Position numbers and translations under genes: made by a program. From positions 558,001 through 622,000 of the forward strand of contig CAVWRJ010000008.1 in assembly GCA_963757335.1 (NCBI GenBank): DNA of 64,000 nt. The letters run 5' to 3'. This document shows positions 1 to 8,372 of this stretch, piece after piece. This stretch comes from DASQPA01 sp963757335 (GTDB lineage Bacteria > Acidobacteriota > Thermoanaerobaculia > Multivoradales > UBA5704). How positions within the stretch are numbered: position 1 is the first letter of the stretch; each line of letters opens with the position of its first letter. The notes beneath the pieces were generated by a model. The model was not told the origin of the DNA, did no database searches, and worked only from the letters and a program-made list of their open reading frames with translations.

Positions 1-480
1 ATCGTCAAGGTCGGCGACGAGGTCGAGATCATCGGCATCCGTCCGACGGTGAAGACGATCGTGACCGGGGTCGAGATGTTCAAGAAGCTCCTGGACCGGG
101 GCGAGGCGGGCGACAACATCGGAGTGCTGCTCCGCGGCACCAAGAAGGACGACGTGGAGCGCGGTCAGGTGCTGGCGAAGCCGGGGTCGATCACGCCGCA
201 CACGGTGTTCAAGGGCGAGGTGTACATCCTGACCAAGGAGGAGGGCGGGCGTCACACGCCGTTCTTCAACGGGTACCGGCCGCAGTTCTACTTCCGTACG
301 ACGGACGTGACGGGAGTCGCGAAGCTGCCGGACGGGACGGAGATGGTGATGCCGGGGGACAACGTGAGCCTGGAAGTGACGCTGATCGCGCCGATCGCCA
401 TGGAAAAGGGCGTGCGCTTCGCCATCCGCGAGGGTGGCCGCACGGTCGGCGCCGGCACCGTGACCGATATCGTCAAGTAG
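1..480 (+). CDS. tuf: Elongation factor Tu, C-terminal part (5' truncated by window edge)
   Basis: EF-Tu carries aminoacyl-tRNA to the ribosome as a GTP complex. The frame is open from base 1, and 159 residues remain, covering the end of domain 2 and all of domain 3. Recognisable segments are VGDEVEIIG, the tRNA-contact region around GGRHTPFFNGYRPQFYFRTTDVTG, MVMPGDN, and the C-terminal FAIREGGRTVGAGTV. The GTPase domain lies outside the window. Its position just before rpsJ matches the usual str-S10 junction. Confidence 0.98.
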   Translation: MVKVGDEVEIIGIRPTVKTIVTGVEMFKKLLDRGEAGDNIGVLLRGTKKDDVERGQVLAKPGSITPHTVFKGEVYILTKEEGGRHTPFFNGYRPQFYFRTTDVTGVAKLPDGTEMVMPGDNVSLEVTLIAPIAMEKGVRFAIREGGRTVGAGTVTDIVK

Positions 481-551
481 AGGGTAAAAGCGGTCAAGTA
501 AAGCTGTCAAATAAAGCGGTGAAGTAGAAGGGTGTAAAGAGAAAGACTCTT
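481..551 (+). repeat. Short degenerate tandem repeat between tuf and rpsJ
   Basis: The last codons and stop of tuf (GTCAAGTAG) are followed by three degraded copies of about 13 bases: GGTCAAGTAAAGC, TGTCAAATAAAGC and GGTGAAGTAGAAG. Each copy brings another stop-like triplet. The pattern looks like slippage duplication of the gene end. No promoter or hairpin is evident here. Confidence 0.55.
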
Positions 552-869
<318 letters not shown>

Positions 870-898
870 CGACTGAGCTCAAGCGACGAGGTGCGGTG

Positions 899-1528
899 AT
901 GGAAGGCATTCTGGGAAAGAAGCTGGGCATGACCCAGATCTACACCGAGAAAGGGACGGCGATCCCGGTGACGGTGGTCAAGGCCGGTCCCTGCCTGGTG
1001 GTGCAGCGCAAGACCGTCGGCAACGACGGTTACGAGGCGGTGCAGATCGGGCTGGTGGAGGATCGCCCCGCGAAGAAGGTGGGTAAGCCGCGGACGGGCC
1101 ACTTCGCCAAGGCGGGAGTGCCGCCGGTGCGCGAGGTCGCCGAGTTCAAGATCGGCGCCGACGACGCGGCCAAGGCGGGCGACGAGATCAAGGCCTCGAT
1201 CTTCGAGGAGAACGAGTACGTCGACGTCGTCGGGACGAGCAAGGGCAAGGGGTTCCAGGGCGTCATCAAGCGCCACGGGTTCGGCGGCGGTCGCGCCACC
1301 CACGGTTCGATGTTCCATCGCGCCCCGGGCTCGATCGGCTCCTCGGCCTTCCCTTCGCGGGTCTTCCCGGGCATGCGGGCGCCCGGCCGGATGGGCGGCG
1401 AGCGGGTGACGGTCAAGAATCTGCAGGTGGTCAAGGTTGATCCCGAGCAGAACCTGCTCTACCTGCGCGGCGCCGTGCCGGGAGCGAAGAACGGCTACCT
1501 GACGATCAAGCGGGCGAAGCGCGGCTAA
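899..1528 (+). CDS. rplC: 50S ribosomal protein L3
   Basis: L3 is an early-assembly 23S-binding protein whose long loop reaches the peptidyl transferase centre. The 209-residue product begins EGILGKKLGMTQIY, typical for the family. The loop signature KRHGFGGGRATHGSMFHRAPG lies at about residues 125-145. A GTG at 896 directly precedes the ATG at 899; the ATG is preferred because MEGILGKKLGM is the usual N-terminus. rplD follows within the operon. Confidence 0.98.
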   Translation: MEGILGKKLGMTQIYTEKGTAIPVTVVKAGPCLVVQRKTVGNDGYEAVQIGLVEDRPAKKVGKPRTGHFAKAGVPPVREVAEFKIGADDAAKAGDEIKASIFEENEYVDVVGTSKGKGFQGVIKRHGFGGGRATHGSMFHRAPGSIGSSAFPSRVFPGMRAPGRMGGERVTVKNLQVVKVDPEQNLLYLRGAVPGAKNGYLTIKRAKRG

Positions 1529-1549
1529 GGCCCCGGAGAGATTGGAATC

Positions 1550-2182
1550 ATGAAGATCGCGGTCAAGAACTTCGAGAACCAGGAGCTGCGGCAGATCGAC
1601 CTGCCCGACTCGGTGTTCGCCTATCCCTACAAGGAGCACCTGATCCACACGGCGGTCCTGTCGTACCTGGCGTCGCTTCGCCGCGGCACGCACAAGACCA
1701 AGACCCGGGCGGAAGTTTCGGGCTCGGGCAAGAAGCTGTGGCGCCAGAAGGGGACCGGCCGGGCTCGCACCGGCGACATCCGGAACCCCAAGTGGCGCAA
1801 GGGCGGCATCGTCTGGGGTCCGGTCCCCAAGGACTGGAGCGACCGGATGACGCGGGGCGAGAAGCGCAACGCCTTGAAGTCGGCCCTCTCGCAGAAAGCC
1901 GCCGAGTCGAGCATCTTCGTCGTTGACAGCCTGGAGATCGACAGCCACAAGACCCAGGCGCTCATCAAGCGGCTCGCCGGATTGGGCATCTCCGGGAAGG
2001 GGGGCAAGGCGCTCCTGGTCGACAGCTACGACAATGAGAAGCTGGCGCTCGCGGTGCGCAACAACCCGGTGCTCAAAACGGTCGATGCCCTCGCGGTCAA
2101 CGTCTACGACGTCGTCGATCGTCCCTTCCTGGTGTTCAGCGAGGGCGCGCTCAACCGTCTGGTGGAGGTGCTCGCAAAATGA
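1550..2182 (+). CDS. rplD: 50S ribosomal protein L4
   Basis: L4 lines the exit tunnel and in enterobacteria also represses its own operon. The 210-residue product has the tunnel-loop signature KKLWRQKGTGRARTGDIRNP near residues 61-80 and the usual C-terminal Rossmann-like half (ALLVDSYDNEKLALAVRNN, VYDVVDRPFLVFSEGALNRL). Its stop overlaps the rplW start as ATGA, which implies translational coupling. Whether autogenous control operates here cannot be read from the sequence. Confidence 0.98.
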   Translation: MKIAVKNFENQELRQIDLPDSVFAYPYKEHLIHTAVLSYLASLRRGTHKTKTRAEVSGSGKKLWRQKGTGRARTGDIRNPKWRKGGIVWGPVPKDWSDRMTRGEKRNALKSALSQKAAESSIFVVDSLEIDSHKTQALIKRLAGLGISGKGGKALLVDSYDNEKLALAVRNNPVLKTVDALAVNVYDVVDRPFLVFSEGALNRLVEVLAK

Positions 2183-2469
2183 GGATTCAAGAAGTCATCA
2201 GGCGGCCGCTCATCACCGAGAAGTCGACCCAGCTCCGCGATGAGAGAAACATCATCGCGTTCGAGGTGGCGAGGCGGGCCAACAAGATCGACGTCAAGCG
2301 GGCGGTCGAGGCACAGTTCAAGGTCAAGGTCGCCGAGGTGCGGATCGCGCTCGTCCATGGCAAGATTCGCCGGCAGGGCAAGTTCGCGGGCCAGCGCCCG
2401 GACTGGAAGAAGGCCTACGTCCGCCTGGTCGCGGGCGAGAAGCCGATCGAGTTCTTCGAGGGGATGTAA
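2179..2469 (+). CDS. rplW: 50S ribosomal protein L23
   Basis: L23 sits at the tunnel exit and docks trigger factor and SRP. The 96-residue product starts MRIQEVIRRPLITEKST, with the conserved RPLITEK block and the KIDVKRAVEAQFKVKVAEVR segment. The start overlaps the rplD stop by four bases, and rplB begins four bases after its stop. Confidence 0.98.
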   Translation: MRIQEVIRRPLITEKSTQLRDERNIIAFEVARRANKIDVKRAVEAQFKVKVAEVRIALVHGKIRRQGKFAGQRPDWKKAYVRLVAGEKPIEFFEGM

Positions 2470-2473
2470 AGAC

Positions 2474-3301
2474 ATGGCGATCAAACAGAGAAAGCCGACC
2501 AACGCGGCGTCGCGGTTCCAGACCCACCTCACCAATGAGGACCTGACGACCGACCGGCCGCACAAGTCCCTGACCGAGGGCAAGAGCCGCTCGGGCGGAC
2601 GCGACAACCGCGGTCACCTGACCTCCTGGTGGCGGGGCGGCGGGCACAAACGGCGCTATCGCGTGATCGACTTCAAGCGCGACAAGCACGGCGTCCCGGC
2701 CAAGGTGGCGACGGTCGAGTACGACCCCAACCGCTCGGCCCGCATCGCCCTCCTGCACTACGCCGACGGCGACAAGCGCTACATCCTCTGCCCGCATGGG
2801 CTGGAGGTCGGCGCCGACGTCGTCTCGGGCGACAAGGCGGAGGTCAACGTCGGGAACGCCCTGCCGCTCCGGCTGATCCCGCTCGGCACGGTGATCCACA
2901 ACATCGAATTGAAGATCGGCCGCGGCGGCCAGATGGTGCGCAGCGCCGGCGCCGGAGCGCAGCTGATGGCGCGCGATGGTGCCTGGGCCCAGGTCAAGCT
3001 TCCCTCGGGCGAGGTGCGGCGGGTGCACGTCGAGTGCTACGCCACGATCGGCCAGGTGGGGAACCTGGAGCACGAGAACATCTCGATCGGCAAGGCCGGC
3101 CGCAACCGCTGGCTGGGCAAGAAGCCGCACAACCGCGGCGTTACCATGAACCCCGTCGACCACCCGATGGGCGGCGGCGAGGGCCGGACCTCCGGCGGCC
3201 GCCACCCCACGACACCGTGGGGCGTGCCGACCAAGGGCTACAAGACTCGCAACAACAAGCGTACCGCCGCTATGATCGTGCGCGGGCGCAACAAGAAGTA
3301 A
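2474..3301 (+). CDS. rplB: 50S ribosomal protein L2
   Basis: L2 is needed for subunit association and for peptidyl transferase assembly. The product is 275 residues, the normal length. It has the N-terminal GGRDNRGHLTSWWRGGGHKR segment and the C-terminal NPVDHPMGGGEGR motif, whose histidine is the residue long implicated near the catalytic centre. The ATG at 2474 is chosen because MAIKQRKPTNAASRF matches known N-termini. A longer upstream reading in this frame is only the out-of-frame shadow of rplW. Confidence 0.98.
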   Translation: MAIKQRKPTNAASRFQTHLTNEDLTTDRPHKSLTEGKSRSGGRDNRGHLTSWWRGGGHKRRYRVIDFKRDKHGVPAKVATVEYDPNRSARIALLHYADGDKRYILCPHGLEVGADVVSGDKAEVNVGNALPLRLIPLGTVIHNIELKIGRGGQMVRSAGAGAQLMARDGAWAQVKLPSGEVRRVHVECYATIGQVGNLEHENISIGKAGRNRWLGKKPHNRGVTMNPVDHPMGGGEGRTSGGRHPTTPWGVPTKGYKTRNNKRTAAMIVRGRNKK

Positions 3302-3325
3302 CCCGGAAGAAACCGGAGGAAAAAG

Positions 3326-3613
3326 ATGGCGCGTTCGCTCAAGAAAGGTTACTTCATCGACGACCACCTGGAGGCCAAGGTGGCGAAGATGAACGACAGC
3401 GGCCAGAAGCGGGTGATCAAGACCTGGTCCCGGCGTTCGACGGTCGTCCCGGACATGGTCGGCCACACGATCGCCGTGCACAACGGGACCAAGTTCATCC
3501 CGGTCTACGTCAGCGAGAACATGGTGGGGCACAAGCTGGGCGAGTTCGCCCAGACCCGCACCTTCCGCAGCCACAGCGGCAAGAAGGCCGAAAAGGGCGC
3601 CAAACCCCGGTGA
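3326..3613 (+). CDS. rpsS: 30S ribosomal protein S19
   Basis: S19 lies in the 30S head near the A site and pairs with S13. The 95-residue product begins MARSLKKGYFIDDHL and contains WSRRSTVVPDMVGHTIAVHNG and MVGHKLGEFAQTRTF, the invariant family blocks. A GGAGGAAAAAG ribosome-binding site precedes the ATG. Directly downstream, before rplV, lies a complete copy of the dispersed palindromic element. Confidence 0.98.
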   Translation: MARSLKKGYFIDDHLEAKVAKMNDSGQKRVIKTWSRRSTVVPDMVGHTIAVHNGTKFIPVYVSENMVGHKLGEFAQTRTFRSHSGKKAEKGAKPR

Positions 3614-3617
3614 CCTC

Positions 3618-3699
3618 ATGGCTTAAGTCGGCTCGAGGACCTGCGACTGGCCGCGCGGAGCGCCCGAAGGAGCAGGCCGCAGGGCCGAGCTTAAGCCAT
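3618..3699 (-). repeat. Dispersed palindromic element, copy A (inside the S10 operon)
   Basis: The outer arms ATGGCTTAAG and CTTAAGCCAT are exact inverted repeats. Between them lies the shared core, read on the minus strand as CCTGCGGCCTGCTCCTTCGG, then GCGC-TCC-GCGC, then CAGTCGCAGGTCC. The mid-stem pairs CCTGC with GCAGG. There is no T-run, so it is not a simple intrinsic terminator. It separates rpsS from rplV, which are normally only a few bases apart. Confidence 0.85.
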
Positions 3700-3713
3700 C
3701 ACGGTAGGAGAGG

Positions 3714-4067
3714 ATGAGAACGATGGAAGTGACAGCGCGACTCCGTTACGTCCAGGGCTCGGCGCAGAAAGTGCGCCTGGTCGTCGACCTGATCCGCGGC
3801 AAGGCCGTGCAGGACGCCGTCAACACCCTGGAGGTGACCAACAAGCATGCGGCCTTCCACGTCAAGAAGGTCTTGAAGTCGGCGATCGCCAATGCCGAGA
3901 ACCGCGACGAGCACGTCGATATCGACCGGCTCTACGTGAAAGAGATCTTCGTCGACCGCGGCCCGATGGCGAAACGCATCCGGCCGGCGCCGATGGGCCG
4001 GGCCTTCCGCGTCCTCAAGCGCTACAGCCACATCACCGTCAAGCTCGACACCAAAAAGAGCGACTAG
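3714..4067 (+). CDS. rplV: 50S ribosomal protein L22
   Basis: L22 has a globular domain on the ribosome surface and a beta-hairpin in the exit tunnel. The 117-residue product contains RYVQGSAQKVRLVVDLIRGK and the hairpin region DRGPMAKRIRPAPMGRAFRVLKR. The ATG at 3714 is followed by a second in-frame ATG at 3723, and both are plausible starts. The gap to rpsS is enlarged by the palindromic element. Confidence 0.97.
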   Translation: MRTMEVTARLRYVQGSAQKVRLVVDLIRGKAVQDAVNTLEVTNKHAAFHVKKVLKSAIANAENRDEHVDIDRLYVKEIFVDRGPMAKRIRPAPMGRAFRVLKRYSHITVKLDTKKSD

Positions 4068-4087
4068 AGCAGAGGCACGAGATCACT

Positions 4088-4738
4088 ATGGGTCAGAAGA
4101 CACACCCCTACGGCTTCCGGCTGGTCTACAACAAGACCTGGCACTCGCGCTGGTACGGCGAGCAGAAGTACGCCGACACGCTCCACGAGGATCTGAAGCT
4201 GCGCAAGCAGTTGAAGGCCCGCCTTGGACATGCCGGGGTCTCGGAGATCGACATCGAGCGCGCCGCCGACAAGCTGCGGGTTACCATCTACACCTCGCGG
4301 CCCGGGATCATCATCGGCCGCCGCGGGGCCGAGGTGGACAAGCTGCGCGACGATCTCCAGAAGCAGATGGGCCGCGAGGTCCATATCAACATCCAGGAGA
4401 TCCAGCGGCCCGAGCTCGACGCCCAGCTGGTGGCGGAGTCGATCGCCGGTCAGCTCGAGCGTCGCGTCTCCTTCCGCCGGGCGATGAAGAAGGCCATGGA
4501 ATCGGCCTTCCGGTTCGGCGCCAAGGGCGTCAAGATCATGGTCGGCGGCCGCCTGGGCGGCGCGGAGATCGCGCGCTCGGAGTGGTATCAGGAGGGGCGC
4601 CTGCCGCTCCACACCCTGAAGGCCGACATCGACTACGGCCTGGGCGAGGCGCGGACCACCTACGGGGTGATCGGGGTCAAGGTCTGGGTCTACAAGGGTG
4701 ACCTGTTGAAGGAAAAGAGCCGCCGCGCGACCGCCTGA
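4088..4738 (+). CDS. rpsC: 30S ribosomal protein S3
   Basis: S3 forms part of the mRNA entry channel and has helicase-like activity with S4 and S5. The 216-residue product begins MGQKTHPYGFRLVYNKTW. It has a KH domain with the GxxG-type loop IIGRRGAE at about residues 74-81 and the C-terminal GGRLGGAEIARSEWYQEGRLPLHTL block. An untranslated spacer of about 107 bases follows before rplP, longer than usual for this operon. Confidence 0.98.
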   Translation: MGQKTHPYGFRLVYNKTWHSRWYGEQKYADTLHEDLKLRKQLKARLGHAGVSEIDIERAADKLRVTIYTSRPGIIIGRRGAEVDKLRDDLQKQMGREVHINIQEIQRPELDAQLVAESIAGQLERRVSFRRAMKKAMESAFRFGAKGVKIMVGGRLGGAEIARSEWYQEGRLPLHTLKADIDYGLGEARTTYGVIGVKVWVYKGDLLKEKSRRATA

Positions 4739-4845
4739 AGCTCCCTCAAGTGGGGAAAATGGCGGGAATGGAGCCGAGGCGCTTTGTGTTTTAGCCAGGC
4801 TCACCGGTTTCGCGGTCCTAGATGAGAGGCGATGGAGACTGACTC
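4739..4845 (+). other. rpsC-rplP spacer, no feature recognised
   Basis: Most gaps in this operon are under 30 bases, but this one is 107. It holds no open frame with a ribosome-binding site, no copy of the dispersed palindrome and no hairpin with a T-run. Confidence 0.4.
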
Positions 4846-5265
<420 letters not shown>

Positions 5266-5269
5266 GGCG

Positions 5270-5458
5270 ATGAAAGCCCAGGAATTGAGAGATCAGAGCG
5301 CGGACGAGCTCAGGGACAAGGAGCGCGACTTGGCGGAGCAGCTCTTCGCCCTCCGCCTGCAGAAGGTCACGGGTCAGCTCGAGAAGCCCTCGCGGGTTCG
5401 CCAGGTGCGCAAGGACCTGGCGCGGGTGCTGACGATCCTGCGCGAGAAGCGCGGGTAA
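5270..5458 (+). CDS. rpmC: 50S ribosomal protein L29
   Basis: L29 sits next to L23 at the tunnel exit. The 62-residue product starts MKAQELRDQSADELRDKERDL and has LRLQKVTGQLEKPSRVRQVRKDLARVLTILREK, matching the two-helix hairpin of the family. Spacing to rplP is four bases, consistent with coupled translation. Confidence 0.97.
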   Translation: MKAQELRDQSADELRDKERDLAEQLFALRLQKVTGQLEKPSRVRQVRKDLARVLTILREKRG

Positions 5459-5504
5459 GGGCCCCGCGACCCACAATAGACCGCGGGTAAGGAGCGATAC
5501 GAGA

Positions 5505-5810
5505 ATGGCGGAAGAGACAAGTACCACCACCAAGGAGCAGGCTCCCGCGGAGGGAGCTGCACGCGGGCGGCAGCAGGTGAAGGTCGGCCGGGTGGTTTCC
5601 GAGAAGATGAACAAGACCGTCGTCGTGGCAGTGCAGAACACGACCACCCACCGGCTCTATCACCGGTATATGAAGCGGACGACCAAGTTCCACGCGCACG
5701 ACGAGGACAACCGCTGCAAGGTCGGCGACGAGGTCGAGATCGTCTCGTCCCGTCCGCTGTCGAAGACCAAGCGCTGGCGAGTCCGCGAGATCCTGAAGCG
5801 GGCGGAGTAG
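5505..5810 (+). CDS. rpsQ: 30S ribosomal protein S17 with N-terminal extension
   Basis: S17 is a primary 16S-binding OB-fold protein. The conserved domain begins at about residue 26 (VKVGRVVSEKMNKTVVVAV) and runs to the end (VEIVSSRPLSKTKRWRVREILKRAE). The product is 101 residues, against roughly 80-90 for the family. The difference is an N-terminal Thr/Ala/Glu-rich tail (EETSTTTKEQAPAEGAARG). The ATG at 5505 is kept because the tail shows normal codon use and no closer ATG exists. Confidence 0.96.
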   Translation: MAEETSTTTKEQAPAEGAARGRQQVKVGRVVSEKMNKTVVVAVQNTTTHRLYHRYMKRTTKFHAHDEDNRCKVGDEVEIVSSRPLSKTKRWRVREILKRAE

Positions 5811-5819
5811 AGATTAGCC

Positions 5820-6188
5820 ATGATCCAGATGGGAACGGTTCTCGACGTTGCGGACAACTCGGGTGCGAAGCGGATCTCCTGCATCCACCTGCGGGGTGGG
5901 TCCTCGGGCCAGTACGGCCACCTGGGAGACGTGATCACCGCCTCGGTGAAAGAGGCGAGCCCCGACGGTACGGTCAAGAAGGGGCAGGTGGTCAAGGCGG
6001 TGATCGTGCGAACGGTCAAGGAGACGCGCCGGAAAGACGGCAGCTACATCCGCTTCGACACCAATTCGGCGGTCCTGGTCAACGATGCGAACGAGCCGAT
6101 CGGCACGCGCGTTTTCGGACCGGTGGCCCGAGAGCTCCGGGAGAAGCGCTTCATGAAGATCGTCTCCCTCGCTCCGGAGGTTATCTAG
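5820..6188 (+). CDS. rplN: 50S ribosomal protein L14
   Basis: L14 forms part of the intersubunit bridge B8. The 122-residue product is standard: MIQMGTVLDVADNSGAKRISCI at the start, KKGQVVKAVIVRTVKE in the centre, and GTRVFGPVARELREKRFMKIVSLAPEVI at the end. Nine bases separate it from rpsQ, and rplX begins two bases after its stop. Confidence 0.98.
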   Translation: MIQMGTVLDVADNSGAKRISCIHLRGGSSGQYGHLGDVITASVKEASPDGTVKKGQVVKAVIVRTVKETRRKDGSYIRFDTNSAVLVNDANEPIGTRVFGPVARELREKRFMKIVSLAPEVI

Positions 6189-6190
6189 CG

Positions 6191-6514
6191 ATGGCAAAAT
6201 GGAAGATCAAGAAAAACGACCAGGTGCTCGTCCTGGCCGGCAAGGACCGCGGGGCGCGGGGACGCGTCATGCGCGTCCTCTCCTCTCCCGGCAAGGCGGT
6301 CGTCGAGCACGTCAACATGGTGAAGCGGCACACCCGTCCCAACCCCCAGCAGGGCATCCAGGGCGGCATCCTGGAGAAGGAGGGGCCGGTCCAGATCTCG
6401 AACTTGATGGTGATCTGCCCGGAGTGTGGTGAGCCTTCCCGGTTGGGGCGCAAAGTCTTAGAGGACGGCCGCTCCCAGCGCGTCTGCAAGAGCTGCGGCG
6501 CCACTTTTAGCTAG
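6191..6514 (+). CDS. rplX: 50S ribosomal protein L24 with C-terminal zinc ribbon
   Basis: L24 starts 50S assembly by binding 23S domain I. The 107-residue product has the KOW motif near the N-terminus (DQVLVLAGKDRGARGRVMRV) and the VVEHVNMVKRHTRPNPQQGIQGG segment. The C-terminus carries two CxxC pairs (ICPECG and CKSCG), a zinc-ribbon form found in many lineages. The gene is tightly packed between rplN and rplE. Confidence 0.98.
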   Translation: MAKWKIKKNDQVLVLAGKDRGARGRVMRVLSSPGKAVVEHVNMVKRHTRPNPQQGIQGGILEKEGPVQISNLMVICPECGEPSRLGRKVLEDGRSQRVCKSCGATFS

Positions 6515-6529
6515 AGGTTCGAGGTTGAC

Positions 6530-7141
6530 ATGGCGAGAAAGAAAGAGTCCCAGGCGGTCAAGCACACCGAGACCGGCCCGTCCGAGCGCGACCCGAACTA
6601 CGTGCCGCGTTTGAAGAAGATGTACGCCGAGGAGATCGTGCCGAAGCTCAAGAAGGAGTTCGGCATCGAGAACCTGATGGCGGTGCCGCGCATCGAGAAG
6701 GTTTCCCTCAATATGGGGATGGGCGAGGCGATCACGAACATCAAGATCCTAGACGACGCGGTCGAGGAGATGGCGGCCCTGGCCGGCCAGCGGCCGACCG
6801 TCACCCGGGCCCAGAAGTCGATCGCCGCCTTCAAGCTCCGCGAGGGGATGCCGATCGGCTGCCGGGTGACGCTCCGCGGCGACCGGATGTGGGACTTCCT
6901 CGATCGCCTGATCTCGGTCGCTCTCCCCCGCGTGCGTGACTTCCGCGGCGTGCCGGCGAAGAGCTTCGACGGCCGCGGCAACTACACCGTGGGTATTCGC
7001 GACCACCTGATTTTTCAGGAGGTCGACTACAACAAGGTCGAGCGCACCAAGGGGATGAACATCACCATCGTCACGACCGCCGGCAACGACGAGCGCGCGC
7101 AGTACCTGTTGCGCGAGCTGGGCATGCCGTTCACGCGCTAG
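6530..7141 (+). CDS. rplE: 50S ribosomal protein L5 with N-terminal extension
   Basis: L5 binds 5S rRNA and contacts P-site tRNA. The 203-residue product carries an N-terminal extension of about 22 residues (KKESQAVKHTETGPSERDPN) ahead of the normal start PRLKKMYAEEIVPKLKKEFG. Conserved blocks include KSIAAFKLREGMPIGCRVTLRG, RDFRGVPAKSFDGRGNYTVGI and the C-terminal RELGMPF. rpsZ follows nine bases downstream. Confidence 0.97.
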   Translation: MARKKESQAVKHTETGPSERDPNYVPRLKKMYAEEIVPKLKKEFGIENLMAVPRIEKVSLNMGMGEAITNIKILDDAVEEMAALAGQRPTVTRAQKSIAAFKLREGMPIGCRVTLRGDRMWDFLDRLISVALPRVRDFRGVPAKSFDGRGNYTVGIRDHLIFQEVDYNKVERTKGMNITIVTTAGNDERAQYLLRELGMPFTR

Positions 7142-7150
7142 GAGAGGCCC

Positions 7151-7336
7151 ATGGCGACCACTGCCAAAGTTGCAAAAGAACGAAAGAAGCTCAAGTTCGA
7201 GATCCGGCACCGAAACCGGTGTAGAATTTGCGGCCGCCCGCGTGGCTTCTACCGCAAGTTCGGCCTCTGCCGGATCCACTTGCGGGACCTGGCGCTCCAG
7301 GGGTACCTCCCGGGCGTGACGAAGGCGAGCTGGTAG
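7151..7336 (+). CDS. rpsZ: 30S ribosomal protein S14, zinc (type Z) form, with CCCH ligand set
   Basis: This is the short S14 of the 30S head; the 61-residue length and central zinc motif mark the type Z form. The usual pattern is CxxC-x12-CxxC. Here the residues read CRICGRPRGFYRKFGLCRIH, so the fourth ligand position is histidine (codon CAC). The C-terminus GYLPGVTKASW is the family signature. Zinc binding remains plausible, because His can replace Cys as a ligand. Confidence 0.97.
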   Translation: MATTAKVAKERKKLKFEIRHRNRCRICGRPRGFYRKFGLCRIHLRDLALQGYLPGVTKASW

Positions 7337-7398
7337 AGACGAGCTGGTAGAGAAAGGCCCCTTCGGGGAGCCGCTCTCTCGAATCTAGGAGAATCGTA

Positions 7399-7797
7399 AT
7401 GAGCATGACCGATCCGATCTCGGATCTTTTGACCCGAATCAGAAACGCCCATCTGGCCAAGCACGACCGGCTGGACGTCCCCACCTCGAAGCTCAAGCAG
7501 GAGGTCTGCCGCCTGCTGCAGGATGAGGGGTTCATCCGGAACTTCCGGGTGATCGAGGCGGAGACCCGGAACACCCTGCGCATCTTTTTGCGCTACAGCC
7601 CGGAAGGCACGCCGGCGATCAACAGCCTCGAGCGGGTCAGCAAGCCGGGGCGGCGGATCTACCGCGGCGCCGACGACATCCAGCCGGTCAGGAACGGCTT
7701 GGGCGTGGGGATCCTCTCGACGTCCCAGGGGCTCTTGTCGGACCGCCAGGCGCGCGAGCGCCGGGTGGGCGGCGAGCTGCTCTGCGAAGTCTGGTAA
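7399..7797 (+). CDS. rpsH: 30S ribosomal protein S8
   Basis: S8 binds the central domain of 16S rRNA and in E. coli also represses the spc operon. The 132-residue product begins MSMTDPISDLLTRIRNAHLAKH and ends with LGVGILSTSQGLLSDRQARERRVGGELLCEVW, the invariant C-terminal region. A small CCCC-TTC-GGGG hairpin sits upstream at about 7357-7368. Confidence 0.98.
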   Translation: MSMTDPISDLLTRIRNAHLAKHDRLDVPTSKLKQEVCRLLQDEGFIRNFRVIEAETRNTLRIFLRYSPEGTPAINSLERVSKPGRRIYRGADDIQPVRNGLGVGILSTSQGLLSDRQARERRVGGELLCEVW

Positions 7798-7817
7798 CCG
7801 AGGAGGCTAGGAGTCCC

Positions 7818-8360
7818 ATGTCGCGTATAGGAAAGATGCCGATCAAGCTCCCCTCGGGGACCCGGGTCGAGGTCACGGAAAGCCAGTTCACCGCCGAAGG
7901 CCCGAAGGGCAAGGTGAGCCAGCCGCTCTTCCCCGGCTTCCCCATCGAGATCAACGACGGGGTCGTCACCGTCAGCCGGTCCGGCGACAGCGGCCCGGAG
8001 CGCAGTAAGCACGGGCTCCTGCGGGCCCTCCTCGCGAACGCCGTCCAGGGAGTTTCGGCGGGGTTCACGAAGGAGCTCGACATCGTGGGCGTCGGCTACC
8101 GCGCCGAGGTCAAGGGTCAGCAGGTGCAGTTCGCCCTCGGCTACTCGCACCCGGTCCTCTTCGACATCCCGCAGGGGATCAACATCGCGATCGACGCCAA
8201 GGCCAACCGGATCACGGTGACCGGCGCCGACCGCCAGCAGGTAGGCCAGGTAGCGGCCGAGATCCGCCACCTGCGGCGTCCCGACCCCTACAAGGGCAAG
8301 GGGATCAAGTACAAGTCCGAGGTATTGCGCCGCAAGGTTGGCAAGGCCGGCGGTAAGTAA
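7818..8360 (+). CDS. rplF: 50S ribosomal protein L6
   Basis: L6 lies near the factor-binding site of the 50S subunit. The 180-residue product has MSRIGKMPIKLPSGTRVEV at the start, two repeated L6 domains, and the C-terminal signature IRHLRRPDPYKGKGIKY. Length and spacing are ordinary. rplR follows within the same operon. Confidence 0.98.
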   Translation: MSRIGKMPIKLPSGTRVEVTESQFTAEGPKGKVSQPLFPGFPIEINDGVVTVSRSGDSGPERSKHGLLRALLANAVQGVSAGFTKELDIVGVGYRAEVKGQQVQFALGYSHPVLFDIPQGINIAIDAKANRITVTGADRQQVGQVAAEIRHLRRPDPYKGKGIKYKSEVLRRKVGKAGGK

Positions 8361-8372
8361 GGGGAGCCCGCG

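Noticed and set aside
3618..3699. Reading the palindromic element as an intrinsic terminator or as an S10-operon attenuator
   Set aside because: There is no T-run, and the same element occurs in divergent promoter gaps and after unrelated genes, so an operon-specific role is not supported.
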